DNA from: Phoronis australis
Taxonomy: Eukaryota; Phoronida; Phoronidae
Direction of reading: 5' to 3'
DNA: 64,000 bases
NCBI GenBank assembly: GCA_002633005.1
Contig: NMRA01000081.1
Coordinates: forward strand, 253,995 to 317,994
Part shown: positions 1 through 12,500 of the stretch, piece after piece
Position numbering within the stretch: the stretch's first letter is position 1
Layout of the letters: every line of letters starts with the position of its first letter
Program-made: the position numbers and the translations under genes
Notes under the pieces: generated by a model
What the model saw: only the letters and a program-made list of their open reading frames with translations
Databases searched by the model: none
What the model was told of the DNA's origin: nothing

Positions 1-378
1 ATCTTAATGATGAATTTTTGTTGTTCATATAATTATAAAATGTATTTTTATAATCCTTGGTCTTTTTCTTTCAGAAAATGTATACTTTTACTAGTTGACA
101 AAGCCTGGTTTTTTGATATATGAGTTTGAACTTAAATGGAAGTTTGCGTTGTCCCATTCCTAGGCTAATTGCCCCTACTATCAATTCCCTAACTATACCC
201 CAAGACCAAGTCACTGTACTACATTATAGCCAGTATTGATTATGTTGGACAGTCAGGCCAGCGCTGCCATTGTTTGGGTTTTGATTATCGATATTTGTCC
301 CCTTTTACAAGGCTATTTAAGCAGCTCACCTGATTTACTTTGATCTTAATACTATTGCCGTCACCCGTCTCTTTGTAG
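1..378. other. MYO18 intron, left window edge
   Basis: No coding signal beyond the acceptor before 379. It is read as the intron preceding the converter/IQ exon. Confidence 0.6.
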
Positions 379-507
379 GTATTTTTCCGTGCCGGAGCCT
401 TGGCCCAACTGGAAGATGGCCGAGAGGAGAAGATAGCTGGAACTATCAAAGCCTTCCAGGCATACGCCAGAGGTTACTTGGCACGACTCAAGGTCAAGAA
501 ATTAAAG
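379..507 (+). CDS. MYO18A: MYO18 exon: converter end and IQ-like neck
   Basis: Phase 0 to 0, 43 codons. It starts [12 protein letters not shown], the conserved end of the myosin converter, followed by an IQ-like helix ([12 protein letters not shown]) expected to bind a light chain or calmodulin. Acceptor ctttgtag, donor AAG|gtccg. The upstream coding exon is outside the window. Confidence 0.93.
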
Positions 508-3500
508 GTCCGTTTCACTTACTAATTGGTTTTCTGGTCAAATGAACTCCTAAACGTTCATTTTTGTTATGTTGTTTTCATGGAGTTGTGAGAAACTTTG
601 ATTTTGATCCATTTACAAGGCCTTAAACATTGAAATTGTGAAATCAAGATTCCACATTAGACGACATGTCTTTCCACGTACAACTCGTTAGTTGTTTATT
701 AAGTCTGGTGTTCAAGACATGCTGAGTTGATAGGGCCAAAACTCAATTTCTTTCATTCACAACATTTTGAAACTTGGAATTGTTGCGTAAATTGGGAATG
801 AATCACTGCACAATGGTGGCAATTTGGCGGCGTCTTGGTCACAAAGAACTTACAAAAATGTTGAATGTCATCCCACTGACAGCATTAAATCCATACAATA
901 ATTCGAAACGCTATCCACCAACTATCTTATCACTTTCTAGTGACAAGGCATATTTCATCATGTTGCCACTGTATTGAAAAATGTCAGTTGTTTGGATCTT
1001 GTTTGCTTTCATTCGCTGACTTGATCTGATTGTATATTTTGTGATGGCTACAACGTGTTTAGGAAGCATTTCACGTTTTTTGTAATTGTTTTAATTGGCA
1101 GTTTTTTATCACACAGGTTCAAGCATTAGCCGTGACTTGCATTCAGAGGAACGTGCGAAAGTTCATGAAAGTGCGCGAGTGGTCGTGGTGGAGACTCTAT
1201 ACAAAGGTGCTGCCCCTTGTGGATGTAACGAGAACTGAAGAAGACTTGAAAGCAAAAGAGGTAAGTCTGTGGTTATAGAATGTGTTCTTGTTCGTAGTAT
1301 GCTAGGCTTTTGTGTTAATGTTATTATCAGTGAAAGAATGTGACTTTGTTCTTTAGACTCAGATATATTGTCGATGTTTAATGAATGGTTCTTCCAAAAA
1401 TTTGACATAGAATTATGTAGTACAATAGAAAAATGTTCAAATTTAGCTAACTTCGCTTTGTCGTATCACAGAAATGGAAAACCAGATTCATATGAAACAT
1501 GCACTTATGAAAAAACTCAAAATCCGTATAAAACAGAAATCAAAAATGAAAATTTAAAAAACAGTAACAGTAATTTCATTGTGAACTTTTGTATCAATTT
1601 GAACTCTTGTCATGTTATTGCTGCTGTTGTTTTGCGATGATTTCATCGTTGTTTTTTCAAATTGTTTGGGAAATGACATGGTCACATGACCCAACCACTG
1701 GCAGATTAATATAAAATCAAAAATCAAATTCTATAGGCTCTGTACTTTCAGAAAACGTACACATTTCAATAGGTTTGTTGATATTTGACTGAGTGGTCAG
1801 TTGTATGCATGAGGTCCTATATAACCTTAAATGTACTGATTAATATGAACTGAGATATGCTGTTATGGCGCCTCTGTTAACTATTCTGGAATTTTTGTTT
1901 CAATTAAAAAGAGAACTACCCATGAGAATAGTTCAGGCTTATGCCTTCAGATGGAATTTCATTCATCCCAGGCCAGAGTCTTCTTCTGGGTGGGATTGTT
2001 TGCTAACCTTCCATTGATACTCAGTGTAATGTAAGGATTCTGTCTTGTAGCATTATTTAAGGTCACCAGTGTAAAATAAACATTGCCCAAGGGCAGCAGG
2101 TCTGTGTAAAGAGCCTATTGTTATTGGTCACTCCTGTATGTGGACTGGTTGAAGTGTAGAATGGGGTCAGGGCATGACTAAAGACTGAGCTGGGTTGTGA
2201 GGAGGTGGTCTTGGGGCCCAGGTCTACCTTGGATATAGGTCATTTGTATCTCAGTCTGGAGTGGCATGTATGAGGAGTTGGTGGGGGACATTACAGTGCC
2301 AGTAAGACATCTAGAGTTGGGAGAATTGGTGCTGTGTGATTATATAGAGAGCACAAAATTTGTGTCATCCTAGCACTTGTTCCTCATGAAAGGAAACATC
2401 TTTTGGCTCCAGAGAACACCTTGACTTTAGTTGAGACATTGGTTTGTTGATGATATCAAAGAGTTGCTTTCCTGTTGTCAGATTGAGGTGGAGCAGCTAA
2501 GAGCAAAACTTGAAAAACTGGACAAAGAGCGAAGTGCGCTGAAAATAGCATGTGAAAAACTGGAGAATAAGGTTAGTGTGTTGTCACTCTCAGTATTCAA
2601 CAAACAAATGTTACTGAGCATTTGTTCTGTTTTCCTTCTGTTGATCCATTGTCTTTGTATTTGTCTGTTATTGTGTTGAAATTGATGTTCGCCTCTGGCA
2701 CTAGCAGCACACATCATTTCAATATTGTTTAATTTTCTAATTTGTAATTTTCGTTTTCTGCAGTAACGAAAAATCTTCGAAGAAATATTTTATCACTCGT
2801 CAGGTGATTGTACCAAGTGTTAAAACGTATTTCTGTCTGATGATGTCATCAACCTATTCTTTGTCTACAGACAGACCCTGAGTATCGATTTGTTTGTAAA
2901 GACTTATTTCAAGAATACTTGTCCTTGTTTGAATATTCTCAAGTTTCTGTGGCATAGTAATGCAAACTACCGGAAACAAAAGTATTGTTTATAAATGGAA
3001 CTAGTTCTTAAATTAATGCAGTTAAAGCTGCCATAGACAAGCCTATGAATAGAAAAATAATCTCAACATTTAGGCCACTAACCTTTGTAATGGTCTCAAC
3101 TTGTTCGTTGTTAAAATTGGTTGAAACTGTGCTCGGTGCATACAATGTTCAAGCCAGCTTGTTAAGCTAAGCACAAACAGTATTGTAATGTCAGCTCTTC
3201 TCAACTAACACTAGAAATCACAGTACGGAACTTGGTGAAACCGTTTTTTGATAGCCAGTAGCCTAAATCCAAAGTTTGTTTTATGACAGAAAACAAGTTT
3301 ACAGGGTTTGCGCTACCTTTAAAAGCTAAAAGTAAGTTCTGTGGTTCTTCAGGTATTGTGTATTAAAATGATTGCCTTAAAGATGTAGTTGCATGCTCAT
3401 GTATAGCAGTAACTTAACGACAATGGTATTTGAACATCATCTATGCTAAACAAAGGGCATTTGTATTCACTGACATCTTGTTAATGTGAAAACAAAAAAT

Positions 3501-6500
3501 CTGTGAATAGGTGACCTTAGCACTGATGACGTACCTTGTGGCCTCACGTAGGGCGCATCATGCAATGTTATTCCCCAACACCACGTCACTATACTTACTG
3601 GACACGATTGAGTGATTTATAGCAGATCATTTTCGACACAAAACTTGTTCTTAAAAACGTGTCTATTTTCAACCTCCTTCGTATTCACATCTTCGGTATA
3701 TGTTGACCGAGCAATCACAGAGATAAGGCATTAGCGTGCAAGTTCCACTTTAAGTGTTGCTGGATAATGCGTGTACACTGTACACCCAGGGCCCTAGGTG
3801 CCTCAATTTTGGAAGGTCAATTCTGCTCTGAAAAATATTTCAATCTCAGGAGAAATTCTCCGTTTCTTGACCAAAAAATCCCTCCAACGATTAATAATTC
3901 CTCCCCCCCGGTTTAGAATCCATTTTAAATTACACAGTCCCACTTAAATTAGTGACAACCTTGGTTGGAATTTTCCTGATCCGAAAAAATTCCCCTCTCA
4001 GAAGACACAGGCACCTCTCCTGAATTGAGGGAGGCCATGACTCTTGAACAATCCCAAAATCATAATGCCTGGCTCCTACCAGTATTTAGCCCCTTTTTGC
4101 GTTTTTGTTGACTAGAGACCACTGCAGTTTCATGTTTTAACAGTTGACCGAGATGACGGCGGATCTGACGGAGGAGCATACCACATCGAGCCATGCCACG
4201 GAGGCCCTGGAGGCAGAGACGGCTGAGAGGATCAGGCTAGAGAGAGAGTTGAAGGATTTACAGGTATCACTGCACTCTGAATACACTCGCACCATTTTGT
4301 TCAAACAACATGAGGAATGATTTGTGTAAACTTTGAGCTTAATAATATCTCATTAAAGAATTTCTTGAAACTTGCAATTTTCAGATTCTGTTTTAGCTAT
4401 CAAGTAGGTACTAGAGACTCTTGAAATCAGGAACCGCATTCCATGACAGAAAATCATAATACTGCATTGCGCTAGTTTGGCAGAAGCTTTCACATCAGCA
4501 TTGGCTGTTGATTTTCTACAATTTTGTTATGGATTTTCTCTTGATGGTTCATTTCTTCCACAAGAAATTATATTTGTTCCTTCGTTTGCATGCTTTTTTG
4601 ATTGCTGTTGTATGGTGAGTGTTCCTAACTGAACATCTGACAAAGAGACAGTTTTTGACAATTTCTCCAATAACATTTGTTTGATGTTTCTCAGATCTTA
4701 CACATTCAGTTGTTTATGCTTAGACTCATAGTTCTGAAACGAGCTAACTATTCCTTAGTTCCAATGAATATTAAATGATCAGTAACCAAATCTGTCACGA
4801 TTGTCGTGAATCTCTATTGAACGCTGCTAACTTAAATCCTCCACCTATTGATTTAGGGAGGAGGAATTCTTCGGCAAGACCAAAACACGCTGTTGGTAAA
4901 TTTTTTAGGTTTACGTGGACATTTTTTCTCTTTGAAATTGCCTCTTCCTAGGACATTGTAGATGCGCCAGTGTATTGTATTTACTATATGTGAGTGTATT
5001 GGTGTAAATATGACTGTCTATGTCCATCTGTGCAGACAAAGCATGCTGCTGTCCAGCACAAGAATGAACAGCTACAGATGGAAGTGATGCAGTCTCGCAT
5101 GTGGTCTGTGTCAGCTGACGGGGATATGGATGAGGATGACGACGGTGAAGGTAGGCCTCTCGTGACTTAAATAACCGATTGATGCGACATAGTTGGTTAA
5201 GTTTGATCTTGGCTTCGATCGTGCATTTTTAGTGTGAGGTGAACAATCGAAATTCTCCTGCAATGGGAAATAGAGTGTTGGTGACTGGTCACGTGATAAC
5301 AAAGATTCCTTTTACAAGGGAACAATGTTGTACAAAGTGCCTCAACATACTCTTGTTCCCCTTAGAAAGAAATACTTTTGAAAAAATTAAAGGTGTCCAC
5401 CTGTGTCTCCAGCTGAGAAATGGCCAACAGATGTCACCACTATCTTGTGACTAGTCTCCTCTGCTGAGTGCATCTTCATTCTTACAAATGTAAATCCTTC
5501 AGAAGCCATTATGCTCACTGGGCCGGTTGCTAATCCTGGTTTTTGTAGGGTGGTGGATGAATTTTTTTTTTCTCGCCTTGTGTATGACATTATTTCATGG
5601 CGTGTTACTTTTCAGCCTAAGGATGTTGTTCATTTGCCTGACTGGAGCAATGCAACTTAAATGCCTTGCACAAGGGGAGACCTACAACTGTAAACCTCAG
5701 AGTCTACTTATGGCAACTGCTGAGCCACAGTACCTGCACTCTTCCCTCAGCGCACTGTATTAATTTCACATTGAACTTATTTTCTCCACGCAGGTGATGG
5801 TTCCATCTATAAGGACAAGTATGAAAGAGCCATGCGAGAACTAGACTTTCAGAAAAAGAGGTTAAAACAGCAACATGAAGAGGAACTGGACCAGGAGCAG
5901 ACGAACAAGAAACATGTGGAGAGAAAGGTTAGTATTGAGACTGATGTTGATGTAAGCTGTCATTAACAAGAAACATGTGGAGAGAAATAGTTTACTAAAA
6001 AATATGGCCGTCCTGATCTGTAATAATGGGGTCATTTCATTTGGTCATTTTTAGCTTGCACACACTTCTGTATTAACTGTATGTTTCGCAGATGAGAGTG
6101 ACAGCAGACTGTCATGGCTGTAGTGCTGTAGTCCGTCTGCTGGGCTGTGTTGTTGATGATGAATGACACTGTTGTCTTGTTGCCATAGTTACACGACGCT
6201 AACGAGGAGAATGAGGAACTGCGCCGTGAAATAAGTAACGCCAAGCGCAAGTCACAAAGACTCGCGCAAGAACTTCAGGACATGAAGCTTCATCTGGAGG
6301 AACAGATGTCGAGGAATGCAGACTTGGAAAAGAAGCAACGCAAGTAAGTAGTGACGTGACTGTAAAAGCGATGGGGAAGATTCATGTCAGTATGAACATC
6401 ATTGTTATTGTTATCATTAAAGTTATGCAGGACCCTCGAAAAATGTACAAATTTGGCCAACTTTAGAACATCATATTATCTCAGAAATTGGCTGATTCAT

Positions 6501-9500
6501 ATCAAACTTTCAGATAGTATGCTGGCAGGTTTTGGTTTTAAAATGTTCACGGTTTACATGAAAGGCTGATAAAATAGGACTTATGTAATTTTCATGAAGA
6601 CAAGATGATATTCTAGGAATATGTAACAGCATTTCTGTGATATTTTTAACGTTGTATGAAAATAAATTTTGATCGTGTTATTTAGACTATTGTTTTGCTA
6701 TCTGTGTACCTTTCGTTTTTGCTAAATTTTACTACAAAGGCATAATCACATGATCCAATTTATGGCAGGTTAATAAAATGTAGAAAAACTAATGCTACAG
6801 ACTTTCTATTTTCAGAAATAAGTATTTTATTTAGTTAACATCTGTCAGTTTGCAGATATTTGGCTAGAACGTAGATTTCTCAACAAGGTCCTACATAATC
6901 TTTACCCAGTTCTTTATCATTTAATGGTAATAGGCTTCTCTGTGTGAAATAATAATATTCTGATTTTAGATTCCTGGTTATCAGCTGGTGAAAACTGATA
7001 TTGAACTTAGCCGTTCCATTACCCGTAGCCTTGAGGAACAATTAGCCTACATTTTCTCATTGGTTTCAAACCTGTTTTATTTCTTGCTTATATCTTATAT
7101 ACGTGGATATTTTAACTTTTTCAGGTTTGACACAGAGTTGCACAGGTTCCAAGAGGAGGCGCTACTGGAGAGTAGTAGCAAGGATAAACTACAGAGGGAG
7201 CGTGATGAAAGTGCTGCTGAGAAATACCGTCTGGAAAAGGAAGTAGAGGTATACTGGTCTTACTTAGTTGTTATTAGAGTTAACTTACAGTTCAATGTTT
7301 GTCAGATATTTCTTCTGAAGTGAAATGTCTTCAGTGTTGTGTGAGGATGTCAGTTGTGTTTGAGAAATTAAGACTGCACATCTATTAGGGAGAGTGTTTG
7401 AGTCATATTATTTCTGTCTGGGCTCATGTAATTTTGAGGCTTTTGTTAATGGATTTTTTGGTGAATGTAATTCAGGGCTAGAAGTTCAATTTTAATCTCA
7501 AAGGTTAAAAGCAAACTTAAGTGAAATTTTACAAGCACATAAATCTAGCAAAATTAGCAAAACTAAGGACATTTTATCCCATGCCTGGGACTAAATTTGA
7601 ACCCTGTGCATAAACATGTCTGGGTATTTTGAACACTGCTGGGTATTTTGAACACTGCTGGGGATTACGTTAGCTTATTATTTCAGAGCTTAAAAGTCGA
7701 CCTGGAAATGCAGCAGGATAAAATCACACGGCTACAGCACGAAGTGAGTGACCTGTCAACTCTGGAAAAGGTGGACACAGAGGTGTTGAGTGCAAAGAGG
7801 ATGAAACATGAGCTGGAGATGAAACTGAAGGATCAGGAGGAGGAGCTGGATGAACAGGCTGGGCAGATACAGATGCTGGAGCAGGTAAGGACTGGTGATG
7901 AACTTGTACTAGGGGATGTGTGGGGAGGAAGGTTTGGGAGGAAAAAGTTGGGTGAAGAGGCTGGGCAGATACAGATGCTGGAGCAGGTAAGGACTGGTGG
8001 TGAACTTGTATTAGGGGATGTGTGGGGAGGAAGGTTTGGGAGGGAAAGGTTGGATGAAGAGGCTGAACTGACAGACTGGTGTTGGACTTGGGTAATATTC
8101 TGTTCAGTCAGTTGGAAATGTGGCATTCATGTGATATAATGTTGAATTCTTTACAGGCCAAATTGCGTCTTGAAATGAATGCTGAAAAACAGCGTCAGCA
8201 ACACCAGAAAGAACTGGATGACAGGGAGATGGAGATAGAAGAATCTAGAGCATCATTCCAACGTAAAGTAAGTTGCACTATGATATGTCAATGCTGCACT
8301 ATTTTTGTCTTTTGAATGTCACCACTAGTTTTTAGATACTGTTTCTGAGTATTGCTCACATAAGTGGTTTTGTAATGGCCGACCAGTACGTAATGCTTTC
8401 AAAATAGATGGCAGCCATTTTAGTTTGGGTGGAACCATATGTTGTTCAACTTGCTTTAATTCCTCTTTTGCAAGTAGAGTTCCATCATTTCCTTGTTATT
8501 CTCATCCCAAACTTTTCCAGTGCTAATTTCTATGTAACTGTGTTGCTGTTAATCTGCGTGTTGACAGGGTATAGGTAAGAGTTATCAATCTATTACACGC
8601 CATGGTAAGTCTAATGTTCGAGGCCCAGTTGGGACACAGATCTTTTCAGACTTAACTAGAGGTCACATGAATTGACCAACAGATGGTGTGTAAGACGACT
8701 AATAATTTTGCTCATGCTATAGCATCATCTTTGCTTTACCACCTCCACACTTCATAGCGGCTGCAGCAACTATTGTGAAATGCTTCACTTTACTGTTTTT
8801 TCTAGCTAAAAACTCTTGAAGCTCAAATTGAAGATGACTATGAAGAGAAGCAGCAGGTGATGAGGGAGAAACGAGACCTGGAGGCCAAGTTGAAGAATGT
8901 GGAAGAACAAGCGCCTATGAGAGATCGGGAAAATGAGAAAATGTTGAAGAAAGATTTGAAGAAGGCCAAGGCCTTATTGCACGATGCCCAGAGCATGTTG
9001 GAGAAACAGAGAAAAGAGGCCAATAGTAAAGGGTCTATGAAACAGCTCAGGAATCAAGTGAGTTGAAGGGATGTCAGAGTTGGGTTGGTTGGGGTGTTTA
9101 TTTACTTATTTATTTTCTTGAGTTATGTTGAGTAGACAAAAAGGCTGTTCAAATTTCTTCAAGTAGCAAATTTTAAAATGAGCCAGTTTCATCTTATGAG
9201 ATTGTTCAAATTTCTCAAGTCGTGAATTTCAACAACAATCCTTTATCGTCTCATGAGTGCTTCAATGTTTAAACAAATTTTGCTATACATTAATGTATCA
9301 ATGTTATCCTATTGTCTATTGTTGCAGCTTGAGGATCAACAGTTCACTGTTGCCGCGGCGACAAAAGCCAAGAAATCTTTGGAAGTGGAGCTGGAAGACA
9401 TACAGCTGCAACTGGAGGAGATGACCAAGGCCAAGACGTCTGCGGAAGACCGAGCTATGCAGTTGCAGAGACAGAACAACGACTTGAAGAGCAAGCTGGA

Positions 9501-12500
9501 GGAGAATGATGATGATATGTTGGAGCTGGAGAAGAAATATAAAGCTGTTGTCTCTCAGGTACCAGGACTGTTGATATTTCATCTGAATCTATGGCAACAT
9601 AATTTGCAATCTGGGAAATATTATTCTATAACTTAGGACTAAGGGTTTTATTGTTTATCGATTCATGAACATACATTGTGTATGATTTAGTCATGTCCAG
9701 CATTCAAGTTTTGGTAGATGTAAAGAGTTACATGCTCAGATTGTCTAGTTAACCATTAGTATGCAGTGCAGAACCTGCCGAAAAGGAAGGCAGTGTCACA
9801 CTTGCGTATTTGTTGGTAGCAAACCCTTTGGTCTCTTCAAATTGTGTTTTTATGCATTGAACACATTGCATTCGTTTCAGCAATCTGTGGACCAGATCAC
9901 GCTGCGTGACCAGGCATCAAACCTCACTGACCTTGGGGACGAGAAGCAGCGTCTGAAGGAGCAGGTGTTGGAGCTGCAGAGTAGAGTAGAGTATCTGGAG
10001 GTCAACTATGTGGACAGGCAGAAGTTAGTGGTGAATGAGTCAAGAATGAGGGAGATGGAAACCAAGCTGGAGTTTGAGCAGTCATCGAAGAAGAGGCTTG
10101 AGGTGAGTCGACAGGGGGGGGGAAGAGAGAAGGGAGGTGAAAAGGATGAGGGAGTTGGTGTCGAGGCTGGAACTTGAGTGTTCATCCTAGATGAGAGTGT
10201 AGAAGACTGAGAAGAGGAGTGATAAAGGAGAGGGTTGTTTGAGAGAAGACACTTGTGAAAGGACAGGGGGGCAAGGGATGTTAGGTGTGTAGAGAGATTT
10301 GTAAAAGATGTCAAAGCAAAGTGAAAGGCTGTAAAGTTGACATCTGTTTGAGACAAGGGAGCAGAGAAGTAGATGTGATTTTGTTACGGCAATGAAGAGG
10401 AGAGTTATTTTATTTTTTTTATTTTTGATAATGGTAATGGTGTTTATTTCAGATTGACATATGAAAACTTGGTGTTCTAATTTCAGACACTTGCCGAGAG
10501 ATTCAAAGAAGAGTTGGACCTTCAGCTGCAGGAGAACGAGAGGATACATAATTCAGACACTCAGAAGTCGGACGTTAACAGGCGGAGCCAGAAGCAGTTA
10601 CGAGACTTGCGTGAAGAGTTTGGAGAAGTCGAAAAGAGAGAGTTGGAAGCAAGTCAAAAGAAACACGAGCTGGTAAAGTGGATTTATGAGTTTGCATTGA
10701 TGCAGATACTGGCAAGTGCTAAATTGACAAATCAAGGGAATTTGATTATTTCATTTTATATGTTAAAGCAGCAGTAAATGGATATTCCATCAAAGGAGGT
10801 TTCAAATTTCAGACCACTTATTGTAAGTTGTAAAATTTGTCTTATCTTGTTTTTTACTTAGTAAGATAAGATGTAACAAACTGGCAGTTTGTTACATCTC
10901 GAGTCTCTGCTTGTCATGTAAAATGACACGTCATGACAAATCAGCTTATAGAGGCTGGTCTCCAGCAAGAACAAACTCCAAGTTCTTTTCAAGCTTGGAA
11001 ATCGCATCTGTTTTGACTAAGGACCAATTTGACACCACTGTGATAATGGCATTTGATTAAATATTGTTTTTGCGATAGGGAGAAGGTATATAATTTCTTT
11101 AAATAAAGCGTTATTGTCTTGTGAAATCTTGTACCTGTTATTGAGTTGTGTTGCTGGATTGATGTCATCTGTCTTATCCACGATTTCAGGAGCTGCACAT
11201 CCAGACGCTGGAGGCCGACCTAGAGCAGAGTCAGTCTGACCTGAAGCTGGCCTTCAAGAGGATTGCTGACCTGCAGGCTGTGATAGAGGACAACCTGGAC
11301 ACAGACAGTGACCTATCAGACGTGTGAGTAGCACTGGGCAATGGGTAGCAGTGAACCTTGATACAGTTTGTCGTGACCTGGGCACACTCAGAAGGATGAG
11401 GTAGAAGACATATAGCCAGCACTCAAAAAAAAACTCTATGAAGGCATGAAAATAATGTATTTCAGGAGTTTCAATAATTTCCACCCAAAATTTTTCTAAC
11501 AGGTTTTTAACATGACAACCTAATGAATGTGTTATGACAGTATTGCAATATATACTGTATAATGCATGTGTTAATTAGAACAAAATGGCTACTGCGTGTC
11601 CCACAATTCACTGTGCATGTCCCGTTTCACGAACGCAAACAAGGTCATTGTTAACTTTCAGTTCATGACGGTCGTAGGTCTTGAAAATGGCAGGCTTTGT
11701 TCTGAACTGTGAACTACTTTTAACAACTCATTTGTTGGCGGATCCTTTGACACATGTCAATCCTTTGTTTCTGCTTCAATTTGGAGAGGATAAAAACACC
11801 CACATAGCTGTAATCTTTGTTCTTGCTATAAATTTTGGTGTCCAAAGTGGCCTGTGTTTTTTGGGGACACTCTAACCTGTAGTAGTTTTGGCTGGTATTG
11901 TTTACATGTCTCCCCGACATTTGTCTATCCAACAAACTCTTCAAAATTCCACATGTTAGCCTTGTGTGTATTTAAGTATATAAGTAATTGACATTGATTT
12001 TTCTGTGGACACGCCCTTTTTACCTTGGCTTTTGACCATATTTGGGAGGGATGGCGAGCTTTGCTTATTGACCTACAGCAGAGTACTGCGAATCAGACCA
12101 GTTTTATGATGAGGTTTGGTTTTTATGAAATGTGGTGCAAGTTAAAAGCACTGCTTAGGTGTTCTAGCCACTCCTCTTGACAAATTGTAACATGATGTTT
12201 CAAATTGTAACATCATGTTTCAAATTGTAACATGATGTTTCAAATTGTAACATCATGTTTCAAATTGTAACATCATGTTTCAAATTGTAACATCATGTTT
12301 CAAATTGTAACATGATGTTTCAAATTGTAACATCATGTTTCAAATTGTAACATGATGTTTCAAATTGTAACATCATGTTTCAAATTTGAGTGCAGCCCAC
12401 CTGAGCTGGCTATTTACTCACACTAATTGTGCGTCTAAGCACTATGTTGTTCCTGGTTCTTTTGTTATTCTTTTTCCTTTGAGGAATGATGAGACTTGTT

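Noticed and set aside
7833-8126. Ser/Pro-rich minus-strand frame
   Set aside because: It is the complement of the duplicated Glu/Gly-rich MYO18 exon end; its apparent low-complexity repeats come from the 102-bp duplication.
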